Below, piece by piece: positions 62,671 through 64,000 of a stretch of 64,000 nucleotides of DNA. Position 1 is the stretch's first letter. Every line of letters begins with the position of its first letter. The stretch comes from Sphingopyxis sp. BSN-002 (lineage in GTDB: Bacteria; Pseudomonadota; Alphaproteobacteria; Sphingomonadales; Sphingomonadaceae). The DNA lies in contig NZ_CP091804.1 of assembly GCF_022024275.1 (NCBI RefSeq), positions 496,001 through 560,000 of the forward strand. The letters are read 5' to 3'. The notes beneath the pieces were generated by a model that was given only the letters and a program-made list of their open reading frames with translations, was not told where the DNA came from and ran no database searches. A program made the translations under genes and the position numbers.

Positions 62671-63134
62671 CAGCTGCACTTCACCTTCACCGGTCGCTTC
62701 GGCGCCGTCGTCGCGAACTCGACGCGCGTCAGATCGCCCGATCTGTCCTTGTCTGCCCCGGCAAAGCGTTCGCCCGTCGCTGCAGCCCACTCCTCGAAGG
62801 TCAGCAGATTGTTGCCGTCCTTGTCGAGCTTGCGGAACGCGGCGGTCCGCGCCGACATCAGCTCGACGCGGCTGATCCGGTCGTTGCGGTCGCGGTCAAA
62901 CCGGTTGAAGCGCCGTTCCTCGCGCGAGGCCTCTTTCGCGGCGGGCAAGGCTGGGGGTGCCGGCCCACGCTTCGGGGCGTTCGCGCCCGCGACCGGGATC
63001 GCTGCAAGTGCTGGCGGAGGCTCGGGCAGAGCCTCGTCCTCGGCATCCTGACTGTACGCCTGCCACAGGAAAACGCCGCCGGTGAGCAGCAGCGCGCTCG
63101 CCAAACCGCCGATCAGGAATCTGGAAACCGCCAT
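62667..63134 (-). CDS. Membrane-anchored EF-hand calcium-binding protein
   Basis: The 155-residue protein has one N-terminal hydrophobic helix ([19 protein letters not shown], about 6-24). An acidic and Pro/Ala-rich linker to about residue 68 leads to three EF-hand loops: [12 protein letters not shown] (80-91), [12 protein letters not shown] (104-115) and [12 protein letters not shown] (128-139). Positions 1, 3, 5 and 12 keep Asp/Asn/Ser and Glu as needed for Ca2+. The body should be in the periplasm. The C-terminus is basic with a Cys-x-Cys (VKCSC). The start at ATG 63134 is preceded by GGGAGAGG. Its role is unknown; it is divergent from oxyR. Confidence 0.82.
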   Translation of the reverse strand: MAVSRFLIGGLASALLLTGGVFLWQAYSQDAEDEALPEPPPALAAIPVAGANAPKRGPAPPALPAAKEASREERRFNRFDRDRNDRISRVELMSARTAAFRKLDKDGNNLLTFEEWAAATGERFAGADKDRSGDLTRVEFATTAPKRPVKVKCSC

Positions 63135-63265
63135 ATGCCTCTCCCGTCGAGGAGAGCTTGCTAGCATGCTCCGGCACGGCGCGACAGAAAACGCCACCGG
63201 AATGGTCGCGAATATAGATCGACAAGATTGTTTAATATCGGCGGCATCAACGCTATATCCGATCA

Positions 63266-64000
63266 ATGCATAATTACCTGCCCTCGCTGAAACAGATGCA
63301 ATATCTCGTCGCGTTGCACGAGCATGGCCATTTCGGCCGCGCTGCCGACGCCTGTAACGTCACCCAGTCGACGCTGTCGGCAGGCATCCGCGAGCTCGAG
63401 ACTTTGCTCGGCCAGACGCTCGTCGAACGCACCCGCCGCGTCGTCCGCTTCACCGGGCTCGGCAATGCCATCGTCGACAAGGCGCACCGCGTCCTCCGCG
63501 AAGCCGAGGAACTCGCCGATATGGCCGCCGCGGCCGCCGCGCCGCTCGTCGGCGAACTGCGCATGAGCGTCATCCCGACGATCGCGCCCTTCCTGCTCCC
63601 CGGCCTGCTGCCGCGGCTCCGCAAGGAACGCCCGTCACTCAAGCTGTTCCTCCGCGAGGAGCCGAGCGCACAGGCGTGCGAGTCCCTCCACCATGGTCAG
63701 GTGGACTGCGTGCTGCTCGCGCTTCCCTATGCGTGCGGCGACGTCGAGAGCGAGACGCTGTTCGACGATGCGCTCTTCGTCGCCTTTCCCGGCGACCAGA
63801 GCGAGGATCTTCCCGCGATGGTCAGCGCCGACCAGCTCGACCCCGCACAGATGCTGATGCTCGAGGACGGGCATTGCCTGAAGGATCATGCGCTCGCCGC
63901 GTGCAACCGTCCCGAGCTGCGCGCCGGCGCCCGCATGATGGGTACCTCGCTTCACACGCTCGTCCAGATGGTCGACAACGGTCTGGGCATCACGATGCTG
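63266..64000 (+). CDS. oxyR: Hydrogen-peroxide-sensing LysR-type regulator OxyR (3' end outside window)
   Basis: The visible 245 residues start with a LysR helix-turn-helix (SLKQMQYLVALHEHGHFGRA, then AACNVTQSTLSAGIRELE with the family's ADAC variant). They continue into the substrate domain. The redox pair is clear: LEDGHCLKDHALAAC places Cys204 and Cys213 nine residues apart, like Cys199 and Cys208 of E. coli OxyR in GHCLRDQ. OxyR activates peroxide-defence genes when this disulfide forms. Roughly the last 55 residues are cut off. The 131-base gap to the divergent EF-hand gene holds both promoters; peroxidase genes elsewhere in the window could be targets. Confidence 0.93.
   Translation, partial: MHNYLPSLKQMQYLVALHEHGHFGRAADACNVTQSTLSAGIRELETLLGQTLVERTRRVVRFTGLGNAIVDKAHRVLREAEELADMAAAAAAPLVGELRMSVIPTIAPFLLPGLLPRLRKERPSLKLFLREEPSAQACESLHHGQVDCVLLALPYACGDVESETLFDDALFVAFPGDQSEDLPAMVSADQLDPAQMLMLEDGHCLKDHALAACNRPELRAGARMMGTSLHTLVQMVDNGLGITML

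Noticed and set aside
63213..63256. OxyR operator upstream of oxyR (ATAG at 63214 and CTAT at 63253)
   Set aside because: The half-sites do not follow the ATAG-N7-CTAT spacing, and the intermediate quarters do not match.

Overview
The window is 64 kb of compact, GC-rich chromosomal DNA from an alphaproteobacterium. It is most likely a sphingomonad, with Sphingopyxis or a close relative as my best guess. Three things point there. The order pyrG-secG-tpiA / ppiD-trpE ... trpGDC-moaC-moeA-lexA / comEC / gltX-gltA is of alphaproteobacterial type. The LexA operators have the alphaproteobacterial form GTTC-N7-GTTC. The proteins have the Ala/Asp/Arg-rich composition usual in this group. I see no rRNA, tRNA, CRISPR array, insertion sequence or prophage, and base composition looks even throughout, so this is core genome rather than an island.

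Layout. 1-3.0 kb (+): the end of a sulfatase-like gene, a family III CoA-transferase and a tandem pair of MAPEG membrane proteins. 3.0-12.8 kb (-): ETF-quinone oxidoreductase, TPR protein, ispE and an N-formylglutamate-amidohydrolase-like gene form a tightly coupled run that ends at a hairpin; ilvD, a small lipoprotein, nnr and an RlmD-like RNA methyltransferase follow. 12.9-17.7 kb (+): UDG-like protein, soluble lytic transglycosylase, moaB, a lipoprotein and a radical-SAM protein with an SOS box. 17.7-31.1 kb (-): acyl-CoA ligase, a GFA-fold protein, dnaE, glutathione peroxidase, a secreted protein, lolD, lolC/E, a noncoding gap with a rod-like RNA candidate, a DUF3617-like protein, a Crp/Fnr regulator, pyrG, secG and tpiA. 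31.2-41.5 kb (+): ppiD, trpE, two exported enzymes, trpGDC, moaC, moeA and lexA. 41.4-43.6 kb (-): comEC. 43.7-46.4 kb (+): gltX and gltA. 46.5-50.0 kb (-): an operon of a PAS/ATPase kinase-like protein without phospho-acceptor His, an unknown helical protein and a nucleotidyltransferase-like membrane protein. 50.4-57.9 kb (+): gyrA, a DUF952 gene, an exported amidohydrolase and a GAF-PAS-GGDEF-EAL protein. 57.9-64 kb: an exported peroxiredoxin and a glycine-zipper protein (-), a TauD-type dioxygenase and a small exported protein (+), a YhhN protein (-), trmFO (+), an EF-hand protein (-) and oxyR (+, cut by the window end).

How it fits together. Most genes are housekeeping: replication and topology (dnaE, gyrA), SOS control (lexA), tryptophan, branched-chain amino-acid, isoprenoid, CTP and Moco synthesis, lipoprotein export, envelope protein folding and peroxide defence. 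Genes within operons commonly overlap by ATGA, GTGA or TGATG, which implies translational coupling. The least explained parts are the kinase-like operon at 46.5-50.0 kb, the rod-like RNA candidate at 26.56-26.68 kb, the SOS-controlled radical-SAM gene, and several hairpins or short leader ORFs placed directly at start codons.
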